Shown: piece after piece, positions 42,869 through 61,225 of the stretch
Layout of the letters: each line of letters begins with the position of its first letter
How positions within the stretch are numbered: the first letter of the stretch is position 1
NCBI RefSeq assembly: GCF_938039245.1
Contig: NZ_CALHVN010000020.1
Span: 1-64,000 of the forward strand
Source of the DNA: an uncultured Campylobacter sp.
GTDB lineage: Bacteria > Campylobacterota > Campylobacteria > Campylobacterales > Campylobacteraceae
Length of the DNA stretch: 64,000 nt
Reading direction: 5' to 3'
The notes under the pieces: generated by a model
Told to the model about the DNA's origin: nothing
Seen by the model: the letters and a program-made list of their open reading frames with translations, nothing else
Databases searched by the model: none
Position numbers and translations under genes: made by a program

Positions 42869-43276
42869 TTATTTCTTTTTACCCGCTGCGGCTGCTGCTT
42901 GACCAGGTTTTGGTCGTTTAGCACCGTATTTTGAGCGAGAAACCGTTCTTTTTGCAACGCCTGCAGTATCAAGAGCGCCGCGCACGATGTGGTATTTAAC
43001 GCCCGGTAAGTCTTTAACACGACCGCCGCGCACTAGCACGATGCTGTGTTCTTGTAGGTTGTGACCTTCGCCGCCGATATAGCTGATCACTTCAAAACCG
43101 CTTGTAAGCCTAACTTTGGCAACTTTTCTCAAAGCCGAGTTTGGTTTTTTAGGAGTCGTAGTATAGACCCTAGTGCAAACTCCTCTTCTTTGAGGACACT
43201 CTTTTAGCGCCGGAGATTTTGACTTAAAAGTCACTTTCTTGCGCTCTTTTCTGACCAATTGATTAATGGTTGGCAC
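42869..43276 (-). CDS. rpsL: 30S ribosomal protein S12
   Basis: I set the start at GTG (43276), giving [13 protein letters not shown] after the first residue as in all S12 proteins, with AAAGGA six bases upstream. The ATG at 43291 would add five residues and covers the ribosome site. Conserved [19 protein letters not shown] keeps the lysine where streptomycin-resistance changes occur, and [11 protein letters not shown] closes the family core. A short Ala/Lys tail follows. It begins the str-type operon. Confidence 0.96.
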   Translation of the reverse strand: MPTINQLVRKERKKVTFKSKSPALKECPQRRGVCTRVYTTTPKKPNSALRKVAKVRLTSGFEVISYIGGEGHNLQEHSIVLVRGGRVKDLPGVKYHIVRGALDTAGVAKRTVSRSKYGAKRPKPGQAAAAAGKKK

Positions 43277-43622
43277 AGTAATTCCTTTCAACTAAATTTA
43301 TTAAAAAGACTTGATTTTATTTAAATTTGGCTTAATATAAGGTAAATTTCATCTTTAGCGTCAAATTTTATCGCGCTAGTCTTTTTTAAAAGCGTATTTT
43401 CCGCTTTTACTAAAGATAACGCAAATGAGATAAAGGCATAAATTTCGACCCTAAAGCCGCCGACGTTTGTAAGCTTCGGCAAATTTCCGAGTCCGCAATA
43501 GGCGTACATTATCGTTAGGCTAGTGCCGATAGTAAGCAATGCGCCAATCCTAGTCGAATTTTTCGAAATTTTAAATTTAAAGGATTGATTTTATCCGGCT
43601 AGCTTTAAAACGAGGTACATTT
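43277..43622. other. Spacer between rpoC and rpsL
   Basis: This 346-base spacer probably holds the rpsL promoter and leader. A minus-strand frame at 43321-43539 has no usable ribosome site or domain and is judged spurious. No clear -10/-35 pair stands out. Confidence 0.4.
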
Positions 43623-43648
43623 AAGCCTCGCCAAATTTGGCGAGGCTT
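43623..43648 (-). terminator. Palindromic hairpin after rpoC
   Basis: AAGCCTCGCC and GGCGAGGCTT form a near-continuous 10-pair stem around AAATTT, 12 bases beyond the rpoC stop. The T-run after it is short (TTAAATG), so it may act as a transcript end stabiliser or a weak terminator. Confidence 0.6.
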
Positions 43649-43660
43649 GCGGGGTTAAAT

Positions 43661-52301
<8,641 letters not shown>

Positions 52302-52372
52302 CTACCTCATTGGTATAAGTTGAAAGAAAGTAAATAACCGCACGTCTGCGGCATCTTTATAAAAATTAAATA

Positions 52373-52389
52373 AGGAGGCAATGCCTCCT
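52373..52389 (-). terminator. Attenuator-like hairpin between rplL and rpoB
   Basis: AGGAGGC and GCCTCCT form a seven-pair stem with a three-base loop, followed on the minus strand by TTATTTAATTTTTA. A partial terminator here would lower rpoBC expression relative to L7/L12, as known in E. coli. A second small stem CCGCA/TGCGG lies at 52338-52351. Confidence 0.7.
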
Positions 52390-52407
52390 CTGTAAAAATA
52401 AGTAAAA

Positions 52408-52785
52408 TTATTTAAGTTCGACTTTAGCGCCGGCTTCCTCAAGCTCTTTTTTAGCTGCTTCAGCCTCATCCTTGCTAATGCCTTCTTTAATAACGGAAGG
52501 AGTTTGCTCGACTGCATCTTTAGCCTCTTTAAGACCAAGGCCGGTAAGAGCGCGAACGACTTTAATAACGTTGATTTTCTTGTCGCCGCCGTCAACTAGA
52601 ACAACGTTAAATTCTGTTTTCTCCTCAGCTGCGTCTGCTGCGCCGCCTGCTGCTGCGCCACCTGCTACCATTACCGGAGCAGCGCTTACGCCGAATTTCT
52701 CTTCAAATTCTTTTACTAATTCGCTTAGCTCTAATACTGAAAGATTAGAGATAAATTCTAATACGTCCTCTTTAGTAATTGCCAT
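52408..52785 (-). CDS. rplL: 50S ribosomal protein L7/L12
   Basis: The 125-residue protein has the N-terminal dimerisation helix ([20 protein letters not shown]), an Ala/Gly-rich hinge ([18 protein letters not shown]) and the C-terminal factor-binding domain with [20 protein letters not shown]. It forms the ribosomal stalk with L10 and recruits translation GTPases. AAGGAT precedes the ATG. The order rplJ-rplL-rpoB is conserved in bacteria. Confidence 0.98.
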   Translation of the reverse strand: MAITKEDVLEFISNLSVLELSELVKEFEEKFGVSAAPVMVAGGAAAGGAADAAEEKTEFNVVLVDGGDKKINVIKVVRALTGLGLKEAKDAVEQTPSVIKEGISKDEAEAAKKELEEAGAKVELK

Positions 52786-52796
52786 TTCTTATCCTT

Positions 52797-53279
52797 TTAT
52801 GCTGATTTTTCTTTTTTCTCTTTAAGCGCATTTAGTCCAATAGTGAAATTTTGGATAGGCGCATTCCAAACTTGCAAAAGCATCGCAAGCAACTCATCAC
52901 GGCTAGGCATCTTAGATAGAGCCTTGACTTTCTCGACGCTTGCAACTTCGCCATCAATATGAGCGGTCTTAATTTTGAATAGTTCGCTATTTGTTTCTTC
53001 AAATTTAGCCGCAACTTTAGTAGCTGAAAGCTGATCGCCCCAGATAAAGATATTAGTATCTTTCAAAACCATACCGGATTTTCCGATATTATTAAGAGCA
53101 ATATTTGCAAGAGTATTTTTTACGATTTGAACTTTTACGTTTAAAACCCTAGCCGCATCTCTCAAGGCCTCTAGCTTTTTAGTGCTAAGACCGCGATAAT
53201 CGCAAACTATAATCGCTTCATTTTCTTTAAATTCAGCTTCAAGTTTACTGATTATTTCAGATTTTTCATTTCTCGTCAT
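52797..53279 (-). CDS. rplJ: 50S ribosomal protein L10
   Basis: The 160-residue protein has [25 protein letters not shown] at its start and [14 protein letters not shown] in the rRNA-binding part. The C-terminal helix ([15 protein letters not shown]) binds L7/L12 dimers. L10 with L7/L12 usually represses its own translation through the mRNA leader; the 110-base gap before the gene could hold that leader. It follows rplA. Confidence 0.97.
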   Translation of the reverse strand: MTRNEKSEIISKLEAEFKENEAIIVCDYRGLSTKKLEALRDAARVLNVKVQIVKNTLANIALNNIGKSGMVLKDTNIFIWGDQLSATKVAAKFEETNSELFKIKTAHIDGEVASVEKVKALSKMPSRDELLAMLLQVWNAPIQNFTIGLNALKEKKEKSA

Positions 53280-53389
53280 CTAGTTTTTCTCCTTTCCGAC
53301 TAGTGATTTCAAGCAGAGCGGCATAAAAGCGCGATTAAGCAAAAGCCTCTGCTATCTCCAATCTAAGATAAAAATTTATTAGCTAAAAA

Positions 53390-54094
53390 TTAGCGTAGAT
53401 CCATAAGCTCTTGAGTCTCGAGTAGAACAGAAGGGCTCATAGTTAACGATAAAGCAGCACTCTTAATGTATCTACCTTTTGCTGCTGCAGGTTTTTGTCT
53501 ATTTACCGCTTTAATAAGGGTTGAAATGTTATCGTTTAGTTGCTCTTTTGAAAAGCTAACTTTACCGAGACCGGCATGTATATTTCCTTGCTTATCTACA
53601 CGGAAATTAACTTGACCGCTTTTTGCGTTATTGACCGCTTGAGCTACATCCATAGTAACAGTGCCTGTTTTTGGATTTGGCATAAGACCTTTTGGTCCCA
53701 AAATTCGTCCTACTTTACCGACTAGTCCCATTAAATTTGGAGTAGCAATAAGAACATCAAAATTCATAATTCCTTTTTGGATATCTTCGACAAGTTCATC
53801 GCTACCGACTATATCGGCGCCGGCAGCTTTTGCTTCGTCAGCTTTTGCATCTTTTGCTATAACAGCTACGCGAACAGTTTTGCCGGTTCCTGCAGGAAGT
53901 ACAACCGAGCCTCTAACCATTTGATCTGCGTGTCTTGGGTCAACATTAAGTTTCAAAGCAATTTCAACGGTTTCGTCAAATTTTGCGCTTTTTAATTGTT
54001 TTATAGTATCAATAGCCTCAGCTAAAGAATAATTTTTAGTAGCATCAACTTTTTCAAGCAGCTTACTAAATCTTTTTGTAGTTTTTTTTGACAT
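53390..54094 (-). CDS. rplA: 50S ribosomal protein L1
   Basis: The 234-residue protein has the L1 signature elements [61 protein letters not shown] and [13 protein letters not shown]. It forms the mobile L1 stalk near the ribosomal exit site and, in many bacteria, represses the rplK-rplA message. It lies 123 bases after rplK. Some G+C decrease is visible in this part of the cluster compared with rpoBC. Confidence 0.97.
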   Translation of the reverse strand: MSKKTTKRFSKLLEKVDATKNYSLAEAIDTIKQLKSAKFDETVEIALKLNVDPRHADQMVRGSVVLPAGTGKTVRVAVIAKDAKADEAKAAGADIVGSDELVEDIQKGIMNFDVLIATPNLMGLVGKVGRILGPKGLMPNPKTGTVTMDVAQAVNNAKSGQVNFRVDKQGNIHAGLGKVSFSKEQLNDNISTLIKAVNRQKPAAAKGRYIKSAALSLTMSPSVLLETQELMDLR

Positions 54095-54217
54095 TGATTT
54101 CTCCGCATTTATAATTTTTATGCTTCCACATTGCTAAGTTTAAAATACACGCGCTAAATTAGGTATTAACGCGTGCCATAAATTTAACTTCAACAAAACC
54201 CTTATGTGGTAAAAGGA

Positions 54218-54643
54218 TTAATCTACTACCGTAATACCTATTGAACGAGCTGAACCAGCAATAATTTTAGCTGCTTGCTCCCTATCTTTAGTATTTAAAT
54301 CGGCAATTTTTTTCTCAACAATTTCGAGCACCTGAGCTTTTGTAAGCTTAGCCACTTTATTTTTTAACGGATTATCCGAACCTTTTTCTATGCCTGCAGC
54401 TTTTTTGATAAGATCCGTTGCAGGTGGCTGTTTTGTGATAAAAGTAAAACTTTTGTCTGCATATACTGTAATAACGACCGGTACTCTAAATCCGGCCATA
54501 TCCTTAGTTCTTTCATTAAAAGCTTTGCAAAATTCCATAATATTCACACCCTGCTGACCAAGAGCCGGACCTACCGGAGGACTCGGATTTGCTTTTGCAG
54601 CAGCAATATGTAATTTAATTTCGCCTACAACCTTTTTAGCCAT
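54218..54643 (-). CDS. rplK: 50S ribosomal protein L11
   Basis: The 141-residue protein has the N-terminal proline-rich switch [20 protein letters not shown], the [12 protein letters not shown] helix and the C-terminal rRNA-binding domain ending [14 protein letters not shown]. It is part of the GTPase-associated centre and the thiostrepton site. AGGAG precedes the ATG. It starts ten bases after nusG, the usual nusG-rplK-rplA order. Confidence 0.98.
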   Translation of the reverse strand: MAKKVVGEIKLHIAAAKANPSPPVGPALGQQGVNIMEFCKAFNERTKDMAGFRVPVVITVYADKSFTFITKQPPATDLIKKAAGIEKGSDNPLKNKVAKLTKAQVLEIVEKKIADLNTKDREQAAKIIAGSARSIGITVVD

Positions 54644-54653
54644 AAACTTCTCC

Positions 54654-55184
54654 TTATACTATCTTCTCAACTTGTGAATACAAAATTTCAACTGGAGTAC
54701 TTCTACCAAATATTGAAACATTCAACTTTAACTTGCCGTGTATCATATCGTACTCTTCTACTATTCCGGTAAAATTTGCGAAAGGTCCCTCGGTAATACG
54801 AACATTTTCACCATTATCAAAGAAAATCTTTGGCTTAGGAGCAGCACGTTTTTGAACCTTTTCCAGAATTAAATTAATGTCTTTTTCGCTCAAAGGCGTA
54901 GGCTTTTTAGCCTCACCTATAAATCTACCTACTTTAGGAAGAGATTGTATCTTATGCCAAAGAGCAGTATCTAAATCAAGATACGCAAAAGCATATCCAG
55001 GATAAAGACTTCTCTCATTTATTTTTTTCTTACCATTTTTTATTTCTATTACGTCTTCAGTAGGAACTATAATTTCTTTTAGTTGTTCTTCAATGTGATT
55101 ATCTCTAACCAAATTTTCAATAGCTCTTTTTACGCTCATTTCGCTACCGGCATAAGTTTGAATTGCATACCATTTATGTGCCAT
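54654..55184 (-). CDS. nusG: Transcription elongation factor NusG
   Basis: The start is set at ATG 55184 ([15 protein letters not shown]), the standard family start; the longer frame adds 18 hydrophobic residues that lie within the secE end. The NGN domain contains [14 protein letters not shown] and VGRFIG, and the KOW domain [20 protein letters not shown]. NusG couples RNA polymerase to Rho and to the ribosome. It is 10 bases downstream of secE. The length of 176 residues is normal. Confidence 0.97.
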   Translation of the reverse strand: MAHKWYAIQTYAGSEMSVKRAIENLVRDNHIEEQLKEIIVPTEDVIEIKNGKKKINERSLYPGYAFAYLDLDTALWHKIQSLPKVGRFIGEAKKPTPLSEKDINLILEKVQKRAAPKPKIFFDNGENVRITEGPFANFTGIVEEYDMIHGKLKLNVSIFGRSTPVEILYSQVEKIV

Positions 55185-55194
55185 ACATTCAACC

Positions 55195-55374
55195 TTAAAT
55201 AAGCTTTGAAACAGAAAAAGACATAATGACGTCAACAAGAGCTAAAAAAAGTGAGACAATAGCTACTACAGCAAAAACCGTTATAAAAGCATTCCTGATT
55301 TGCTCTTTGAGTGGAAAAATTACCTTTTCAATCTCCGCACAAGAAAGCTTAATATAGCTTATTATTTTTTCCAT
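55195..55374 (-). CDS. secE: Preprotein translocase subunit SecE
   Basis: The start is the ATG at 55374 (MEKIISYIKLSCAEIEKV), giving 59 residues; the longer frame extends into the tRNA-Trp gene. The amphipathic helix with EIEKVIFPLKEQ and one membrane span (about 31-53) are the minimal SecE form. It clamps the SecY channel. It lies between tRNA-Trp and nusG, as in most bacteria. Confidence 0.95.
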   Translation of the reverse strand: MEKIISYIKLSCAEIEKVIFPLKEQIRNAFITVFAVVAIVSLFLALVDVIMSFSVSKLI

Positions 55375-55388
55375 TTTTAACCTTTTGA

Positions 55389-55464
55389 TGGCAGGGCAAG
55401 AGGGATTCGAACCCCCAACCATTGGATTTGGAATCCAGCGCTCTACCGTTGGAGCTATTGCCCT
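55389..55464 (-). tRNA. tRNA-Trp(CCA)
   Basis: A 76-base cloverleaf with encoded CCA. The acceptor AGGGCAA pairs with TTGCCCT, the anticodon loop is TTCCAAA with anticodon CCA, and the T-loop is TTCGAAT. It is placed between rpmG and secE in the same direction. Confidence 0.97.
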
Positions 55465-55471
55465 AAAAGCC

Positions 55472-55642
55472 TTAGCTCTTTAATTTTACTTCTTTATGAA
55501 TGGTATGTTTTTTTAGTCTTGGACAATATTTTTTTAGTTCCAATTTTTCAGTTGTTGTTTTACTGTTTTTTACCGTAGTATAATTTATATCACCTGATTC
55601 AGAACATTTAAGACCAACTTTTATTCTGTTACCTTTTGCCAT
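55472..55642 (-). CDS. rpmG: 50S ribosomal protein L33
   Basis: The 56-residue protein reads [18 protein letters not shown], then [20 protein letters not shown] and [18 protein letters not shown], a complete L33. Only Cys13 and Cys40 remain of the usual zinc-ribbon positions; the CxxC at 13-16 is C-S-E-S. It lies between tuf and tRNA-Trp, eight bases from the tRNA. A terminator-like hairpin separates it from tuf. Confidence 0.95.
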   Translation of the reverse strand: MAKGNRIKVGLKCSESGDINYTTVKNSKTTTEKLELKKYCPRLKKHTIHKEVKLKS

Positions 55643-55652
55643 AAATTCCCTT

Positions 55653-55676
55653 CAAAAAAGCGGAGAAAAACTCCGC
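55653..55676 (-). terminator. Rho-independent terminator after tuf
   Basis: GCGGAG (55660-55665) and CTCCGC (55671-55676) with a five-base loop are followed on the minus strand by TTTTTTG. It lies about 18 bases past the tuf stop and just before rpmG, so it should lower read-through from the abundant tuf message. Confidence 0.9.
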
Positions 55677-55693
55677 CAAAATATAAAATTAAA

Positions 55694-56893
55694 TTATGCT
55701 AGAATCTTAGAAACAACGCCTGAGCCGACTGTTCTACCGCCTTCACGAATCGCGAAGCGAGTTCCCTCTTCAAGAGCAACTGGCGCAATAAGCTCAACAG
55801 TTATCTTTAGGTTGTCACCAGGCATAACCATTTCTGTTCCTTCTGGAAGAGTGATAGAACCTGTAACGTCAGTCGTTCTTACATAGAACTGCGGTCTATA
55901 GTTGTTAAAGAATGGGGTATGACGTCCGCCTTCTTCTTTTGTTAAAATATAAACTTCGCCCTCAAATTTAGTGTGAGGAGTAATTGATTTAGGTTTGCAA
56001 AGAACCATACCGCGCTCAACATCTTCTTTTTTTGTACCTCTTAGAAGAACGCCTACGTTGTCGCCTGCTTCACCTTGATCCATCTCTTTTCTAAACATCT
56101 CGACGCCGGTAACTGTAGTAGTTTGAGTTGGTCTAATACCTACGATTTCGATGGTATCGCCTACTTTTACCACACCTTTTTCAATTCTACCGGTAACAAC
56201 CGTACCGCGACCGGAAATAGAGAAAACGTCCTCGATAGGCATCAAGAAATCTTTATCTGTTGCGCGTACTGGAGTTGGAATATACTCATCAACTCTAGCC
56301 ATAAGCTCAAGAACCTTTGCAGACCATTCGCCGTCTGTTCCAGCCTTAGCCTCATTAAGAGCTTGTAGAGCCGAGCCTGCTACGATTGGAGTATCGTCAC
56401 CAGGGAAGTCGTACTCGTTTAGAAGCTCACGAATTTCCATCTCGACTAGCTCAAGAAGCTCCGTGTCGTCAACCATATCAGCCTTATTCATAAATACAAC
56501 GATATAAGGAACGCCTACTTGACGAGATAGTAGAATATGCTCTCTGGTTTGAGGCATCGGACCGTCAGCAGCAGAAACAACTAGGATAGCGCCGTCCATT
56601 TGAGCCGCACCTGTAATCATATTTTTAACATAGTCGGCGTGGCCTGGGCAGTCAACGTGTGCATAGTGGCGATTTTCAGTCTCGTACTCAATATGAGAAG
56701 TAGCAATGGTAATGCCGCGCTCTTTTTCTTCAGGAGCGTTATCGATATTATCATAGTCTTTTAGCTCTGCAAGACCTTTTCTTGAAAGAACAGCGGAAAT
56801 CGCAGCTGTCAATGTTGTTTTACCATGGTCAACGTGACCGATAGTACCAATGTTTACGTGTGGCTTGTTACGTGAAAATTTTTCTTTTGCCAT
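55694..56893 (-). CDS. tuf: Elongation factor Tu
   Basis: The 399-residue GTPase has the P-loop [38 protein letters not shown], and the domain II and III core with [17 protein letters not shown]. It delivers aminoacyl-tRNA to the ribosome. The length and sequence are typical for Campylobacter, which has a single tuf. It follows four tRNA genes, so the whole run may be one transcript, as in the E. coli tRNA-tufB operon. Confidence 0.98.
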   Translation of the reverse strand: MAKEKFSRNKPHVNIGTIGHVDHGKTTLTAAISAVLSRKGLAELKDYDNIDNAPEEKERGITIATSHIEYETENRHYAHVDCPGHADYVKNMITGAAQMDGAILVVSAADGPMPQTREHILLSRQVGVPYIVVFMNKADMVDDTELLELVEMEIRELLNEYDFPGDDTPIVAGSALQALNEAKAGTDGEWSAKVLELMARVDEYIPTPVRATDKDFLMPIEDVFSISGRGTVVTGRIEKGVVKVGDTIEIVGIRPTQTTTVTGVEMFRKEMDQGEAGDNVGVLLRGTKKEDVERGMVLCKPKSITPHTKFEGEVYILTKEEGGRHTPFFNNYRPQFYVRTTDVTGSITLPEGTEMVMPGDNLKITVELIAPVALEEGTRFAIREGGRTVGSGVVSKILA

Positions 56894-56952
56894 CTCTTCC
56901 TCCGTAATGATTTGTTTTTAATTCAAATTTATGTCTAATTTCTCTAAAACCA

Positions 56953-57027
<75 letters not shown>

Positions 57028-57164
57028 GTAATATCGCTTGGCATAAGAGATAATATAAAAACATAAACAACTAAAAGGAAATTAAAAATAGAGCTACAGC
57101 AAATGTATAAAAATTTATAGAGACTTTTATCATTTTACAGCTCCCAGCTTCATTTCCAAAATTC

Positions 57165-57241
57165 TGGAGCGGGAAACGGGGCTCGAACCCGCGACCCTCA
57201 GCTTGGAAGGCTGATGCTCTAGCCAACTGAGCTACTCCCGC
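57165..57241 (-). tRNA. tRNA-Gly(TCC)
   Basis: A 77-base cloverleaf with encoded CCA. The acceptor GCGGGAG pairs with TTCCCGC (one G-T pair), the anticodon loop is CTTCCAA (TCC), and the T-loop is TTCGAGC. About 137 bases separate it from tRNA-Thr(GGT), with no other gene seen there. Confidence 0.97.
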
Positions 57242-57249
57242 ATATAGCA

Positions 57250-57334
<85 letters not shown>

Positions 57335-57393
57335 CTAATTAATTTTAAATTATAAATGCTTAATGGTATTTCTGGTCAAACACTGTTATGAAA

Positions 57394-57469
57394 TGGAGCT
57401 GGTGAACGGACTTGAACCGCCGACCCACTGCTTACAAGGCAGTAGCTCTACCAACTGAGCTACACCAGC
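57394..57469 (-). tRNA. tRNA-Thr(TGT)
   Basis: A 76-base cloverleaf with encoded CCA. The acceptor GCTGGTG pairs with CACCAGC (the 3' side reads TCACCAGC), the anticodon loop is CTTGTAA (TGT), and the T-loop is TTCAAGT. It is first in the tRNA-tuf run. Confidence 0.97.
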
Positions 57470-57587
57470 ATCCTGATTTGTGAAAGTTGGATTATAGCCC
57501 AATTTCTTCTCAAAGTCAAGACTTTTGCAAAAAATAGTCGTGTTTTACATTTTTTTTATAAAAACATGCCTTTGGTTCGTAATTTTT

Positions 57588-58013
57588 TTAGCCCATAGGC
57601 TCTGGAGCTTCTTTAAATTTTAAATCTTTTCTAAGTTTTGAACGTGGTTTCGTAGGCGGCCTTTCCTCGCTTGATTTTTGCTCTACGATACCGGTTTGAA
57701 CCTCGTCTTCCTTAGCGACTAGCGCATAAGCCTCTTTAAATCCGGCCGCCTTAATCTTTTGCGTCAGAACCTTAATATCGTTTTTATTCATAGCCCGCGT
57801 TTTGACCGCTATAGAGCGGTACCTGCCGAATCTACCGCTAACTACGGCTTTTACGCCGTCTATCTTAGCGACTTTACGCTCTATATCGGCTCGCTCGCGT
57901 TCTATGGATTCTTGCGTTACGTCGTCGCCGAATGCGCTTACGAAGATATTATATTCGCTATTTGCGAGTAAAACGCTGCAAAGCAATAAAAAAACAACGA
58001 CGATTTTTTTCAT
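57588..58013 (-). CDS. Secreted SPOR-like protein, 141 aa
   Basis: The start is ATG 58013, preceded by AAGGAG at six bases; the longer frame adds 43 residues overlapping the upstream gene. The signal peptide is MKKIVVVFLLLCSVLLA followed by NSEYN. The mature part has NIFVSAFGDDVTQESIERER, VVSGRFGRYRSIAVKTR and ALTQKIKAAGF-like repeats, which resemble a SPOR domain (peptidoglycan binding at the septum). A basic, proline-containing tail follows. The SPOR call is by pattern and is tentative. Confidence 0.65.
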   Translation of the reverse strand: MKKIVVVFLLLCSVLLANSEYNIFVSAFGDDVTQESIERERADIERKVAKIDGVKAVVSGRFGRYRSIAVKTRAMNKNDIKVLTQKIKAAGFKEAYALVAKEDEVQTGIVEQKSSEERPPTKPRSKLRKDLKFKEAPEPMG

Positions 58014-58099
58014 GCTTCTCCTTTTTGCTTGCAGCAAATTTAACTGTTTTGGATTATATACGACAATGAATAAAATTGCGATAAATTTGACCGAGCGCC

Positions 58100-59353
58100 C
58101 TACCCCAGCGCTTTTGCGATTAGCTCGATGGGGTTTTCGCATTTCACGTCTGAGCCGTCTATATGCAGCGCATTTGAAATTTGCATTTTACAGGCGCTAC
58201 ACTCCGCGCTTACGATCTTTGCGCCCGTTTTTTTTATCATCTCCGATTTTCTTTGTCCGGCCGCGCGGCTTAGGTGATATTTTTCAGCCTGCATCGTCAC
58301 TCCGCCAAAACCGCAGCACTCGTTTGGATCGCTCATCTCGGTTATTTCGTAGTTTTGAGCGAGCAGTTTGCGAGGCTCTTTAAAGACGCCTTGCATTTTT
58401 CTAGCGTGACAAGGGTCGTGATAGGTTACGGAGGCTAAATTTTTGCCCTTTTTTACCAAAATTTCAGCCAAATTCGTAAATTTTTCAAAATACTCCGTCG
58501 CTAAAAATATCTTCTTGCTCACTGCTTTTGCGCGCTCTCGCCACTGCTCGTCCGCGTGAAAAAAATGCTCGTAGTCGATCTTTATCATCGCCGAACAGGT
58601 CGCCTCGGGCACGATGATAGCGTCAAGTGCGTCCAGCATTTTTTCGAAATACTCGATATTTCGCTTTGCCAAAACCTCGACCGTCGCAAAATCCCCCGTG
58701 AAATACGCCGGCGCGCCGCAACAGGCCTGCTTTTTCATCAAATTTAAATTTAGCCCAAGCTCGCGCGCTATCTTAACCAAAGCCTCGCCGATGCCCGTAT
58801 ATGCATAGTTTCCCATACAGCCGATAAAAACTCCGATAGTTTTAGCTCCGCCGTTATCGATAAACTCGGCGTGCGAGTTTAAAAAGCTCTTTTTGCTAGC
58901 AGTGGGCAAAAGCCGCTCTTTTTTCACCATCGGCAGGCTAAACCTCGGGCTCATTGCGCCTTCGCGGATCTTAAACGCGCAGCTTTGAAACACATATCCC
59001 AGCCTCGCGCAAACATCCATCACCGCGCGGTGGCGCAGTAGCCAAAAAAACGCTTTTTTGTACCACGCGATGCCGAATTTTTCCGCGATATCGCGTCGGA
59101 CGTTTTCTATCGCCGTATCCACGCGCAAGGAGTTTGGACAGACCTCGACGCAGCTCGTGCATAAAAAGCAGCTCTCAAAGATACTTTTCGCGTTTTTATC
59201 AAGCTTTAGCTCGCCGCGCTCGTAAGCACCTACTAGGTCTAAAAAACCGCGCGGAGAGGTCGTTTCGTCGGAGTTTATCTTGTGGATCGTGCAGACCTGG
59301 ATACATTTGCCGCATTTTACGCATTTATCTGAAATTTCGCTAAATTTAAACAT
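58100..59353 (-). CDS. Iron-sulfur oxidoreductase with CCG domains (GlcF/GlpC-type)
   Basis: The 417-residue protein has two [4Fe-4S] ferredoxin motifs (C11xxC14xxC17xxxC21 and SCFLCTSCVEVCPN near 62-75) and two CCG domains (QACCGAPAYF and ECCGFGGVT, the latter preceded by YHDPCHARKMQG). This is the form of glycolate oxidase, glycerol-3-phosphate dehydrogenase or lactate oxidation subunits that pass electrons to quinone. The partner flavoprotein is not next to it, so the substrate is open. It starts ten bases before the hemN stop end. Confidence 0.88.
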   Translation of the reverse strand: MFKFSEISDKCVKCGKCIQVCTIHKINSDETTSPRGFLDLVGAYERGELKLDKNAKSIFESCFLCTSCVEVCPNSLRVDTAIENVRRDIAEKFGIAWYKKAFFWLLRHRAVMDVCARLGYVFQSCAFKIREGAMSPRFSLPMVKKERLLPTASKKSFLNSHAEFIDNGGAKTIGVFIGCMGNYAYTGIGEALVKIARELGLNLNLMKKQACCGAPAYFTGDFATVEVLAKRNIEYFEKMLDALDAIIVPEATCSAMIKIDYEHFFHADEQWRERAKAVSKKIFLATEYFEKFTNLAEILVKKGKNLASVTYHDPCHARKMQGVFKEPRKLLAQNYEITEMSDPNECCGFGGVTMQAEKYHLSRAAGQRKSEMIKKTGAKIVSAECSACKMQISNALHIDGSDVKCENPIELIAKALG

Positions 59354-59362
59354 GTCCGCCCA

Positions 59363-60724
59363 TCAAACCGTTTTTGAAAATCGGCGTAAATTTTCAGGTA
59401 TTTTTTTCAAATACGCGTCAAAACACATCGCGATATTTCGTATGATCAGCGTGCCTGTCTCGTTTACGCTGATTTTTTCTGGCGTTACGGTTACAAATTC
59501 GCTCAAATTTTCAAGCTCGACCAAATCATCCTTAAAATACTCGAAAAATTTGATGTCAAATTTAGCCTCGACCGCCTTGATATCAAGCGCAAAGTTGCTC
59601 ATCAGGCTCATTATAACTGCTTTTCTGATTAGATCGTCTTCGTTTAGATAAATGCCCTTGCAGTACGGCAAAACACCGCTATCTAGGGCCTTTTCGTATT
59701 CGTCCATGTCCTTGAAATTTTGCGCGTAGTATCTTTGCCCCTCGCCGATACTAGTTAGCCCGATGCCGATTAGATCGGCTCCGCCCTTGGTCGTGTAGCC
59801 TTGGAAGTTGCGATGAAGCGTGCCGTTAGCAAGCGCGCCGAAAAGCTCGTCGCCAGGCTTTGCAAAGTGATCCATGCCGATCATTTTGTAGCCGTTTTTG
59901 ATAAAAAACTCGGCCGTGTATTTTAAAATTTCAAGCTTGGTTTTGGGGCTAGGCAGCGTAGCTTCGTCAAATTTACGCATAGATTTTTTTATCCACGGCA
60001 CGTGCGCGTAGTTAAACACCGCTAGGCGGTCGGGAGACAGCGTCAGGGCCTTATCCAGCGTCGCTTTAAAGCTTTCAATCGTCTGATACGGCAGGCCGTA
60101 GATCAGGTCCATATTTATCGAGTTTATGCCTTTAGCGCGCGCCATATCCACGGCGTTTTTGGTGATCTCGTAGGGCTGGATGCGGTGGATCTCCTTTTGC
60201 ACGCGCTCGTCAAAGTCCTGCACTCCGTAGCTAACGCGGTTAAAGCCGTGAGAGACGAGCACGTCAAGCTGCTCGCGAGTTAAAAATCTTGGGTCGATTT
60301 CGCAGCTGATTTCAGCCTCTGGCGAGAAATTTTTAAATTTAGCCTTTATCATTTTTATGATTTCATCAAGCTGATCCGCGCCGTAAAACGTCGGGGTGCC
60401 GCCGCCAAAGTGCATTTGTAGCACCGGCGCGCTCGCGTCGAGGTTCGCCGCTAGTAGATCGAGCTCTTTTTGCAGATACTGCATATAGCGCGTTTTGCGG
60501 TCCTCTTTGCTCGTATAAATCACGTTGCAACCGCAAAAATAACAGGCGCTGCGGCAAAACGGCAGGTGCAAATAAAGCGAAAGCGGGCGCGAGACGTCGC
60601 GGTTTTTTAGCTCGGCTAGATAGTCCTCGTAGCTAAATTTATCGCTAAACTCGGGCGCGGTCGGATAACTCGTATAGCGCGGTCCCGGGCGCGAATACTT
60701 CACGTAAGCGTCAAAATCTATCAT
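59363..60724 (-). CDS. hemN: Oxygen-independent coproporphyrinogen III oxidase
   Basis: The 453-residue radical SAM enzyme has the cluster motif [10 protein letters not shown], preceded by YLHLPF, then HFGGGTPTF and the [18 protein letters not shown] region. It decarboxylates coproporphyrinogen III in heme synthesis without oxygen. The N-terminal start [22 protein letters not shown] is typical of true HemN rather than HemW. It overlaps the DUF2603 gene by four bases. hemB is nearby, so two heme genes are clustered. Confidence 0.96.
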   Translation of the reverse strand: MIDFDAYVKYSRPGPRYTSYPTAPEFSDKFSYEDYLAELKNRDVSRPLSLYLHLPFCRSACYFCGCNVIYTSKEDRKTRYMQYLQKELDLLAANLDASAPVLQMHFGGGTPTFYGADQLDEIIKMIKAKFKNFSPEAEISCEIDPRFLTREQLDVLVSHGFNRVSYGVQDFDERVQKEIHRIQPYEITKNAVDMARAKGINSINMDLIYGLPYQTIESFKATLDKALTLSPDRLAVFNYAHVPWIKKSMRKFDEATLPSPKTKLEILKYTAEFFIKNGYKMIGMDHFAKPGDELFGALANGTLHRNFQGYTTKGGADLIGIGLTSIGEGQRYYAQNFKDMDEYEKALDSGVLPYCKGIYLNEDDLIRKAVIMSLMSNFALDIKAVEAKFDIKFFEYFKDDLVELENLSEFVTVTPEKISVNETGTLIIRNIAMCFDAYLKKIPENLRRFSKTV

Positions 60725-61212
60725 AGCGTTTTATTCCTCGCGTTTTTCATTATATTCTGCATATCGACGAATAAATTTGGATACTGCTTTTTGATATCCT
60801 TTACCAGTTTTTCCAAATTTACGTCAATGCTTTTTTTCTTTTTGCTTTTTGCGGCGATCTTGCGTATCTCGTCCATCGCCACGACCCAAACGTCTGCAAA
60901 ATCTATCGGCACGTTTTGCCAGATCGTCTTTTCAAGCCTTAGCTCGAAATTTTCCTTTTGGACGTTGCGGTAGGCTTCGATGAGCTGCGAGAGCGATTTT
61001 AACGAAACCATCGTGTGCAAATTTTGATTTTCGTCAATACCGAACCACGGCTCCACCCCGTCCCACGAGCCGCTTTTTAGGCTGAGGCTCATTTGACTCG
61101 GATCGCTTGTCGGCACGATCTCAAATATCGTTTTCTCGCCTTCTTTTATCCCAAGCTCGCCCGAAATTTCGTCGATTTTTTCGTATGTTTTTTGTAGATT
61201 TTTTTCTTTCAT
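60721..61212 (-). CDS. DUF2603 family protein, conserved in Campylobacter
   Basis: The 163-residue protein contains [22 protein letters not shown] and [24 protein letters not shown], which I recognise as the DUF2603 family restricted to Campylobacterales. The function is unknown. It is soluble and helical at the C-terminus (basic). It is 13 bases after argF's stop and overlaps hemN by four bases, so argF, this gene and hemN are one operon. Confidence 0.85.
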   Translation of the reverse strand: MKEKNLQKTYEKIDEISGELGIKEGEKTIFEIVPTSDPSQMSLSLKSGSWDGVEPWFGIDENQNLHTMVSLKSLSQLIEAYRNVQKENFELRLEKTIWQNVPIDFADVWVVAMDEIRKIAAKSKKKKSIDVNLEKLVKDIKKQYPNLFVDMQNIMKNARNKTL

Positions 61213-61225
61213 TTACTTCCTTAAC

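Noticed and set aside
43321..43539. Minus-strand frame of 72 codons between rpoC and rpsL
   Set aside because: There is no ribosome site before its start and the sequence does not look like a known protein; it more likely covers the rpsL leader.
57028..57164. Additional RNA gene in the gap between tRNA-Thr(GGT) and tRNA-Gly
   Set aside because: The sequence is AT-rich and gives no cloverleaf or strong stem.
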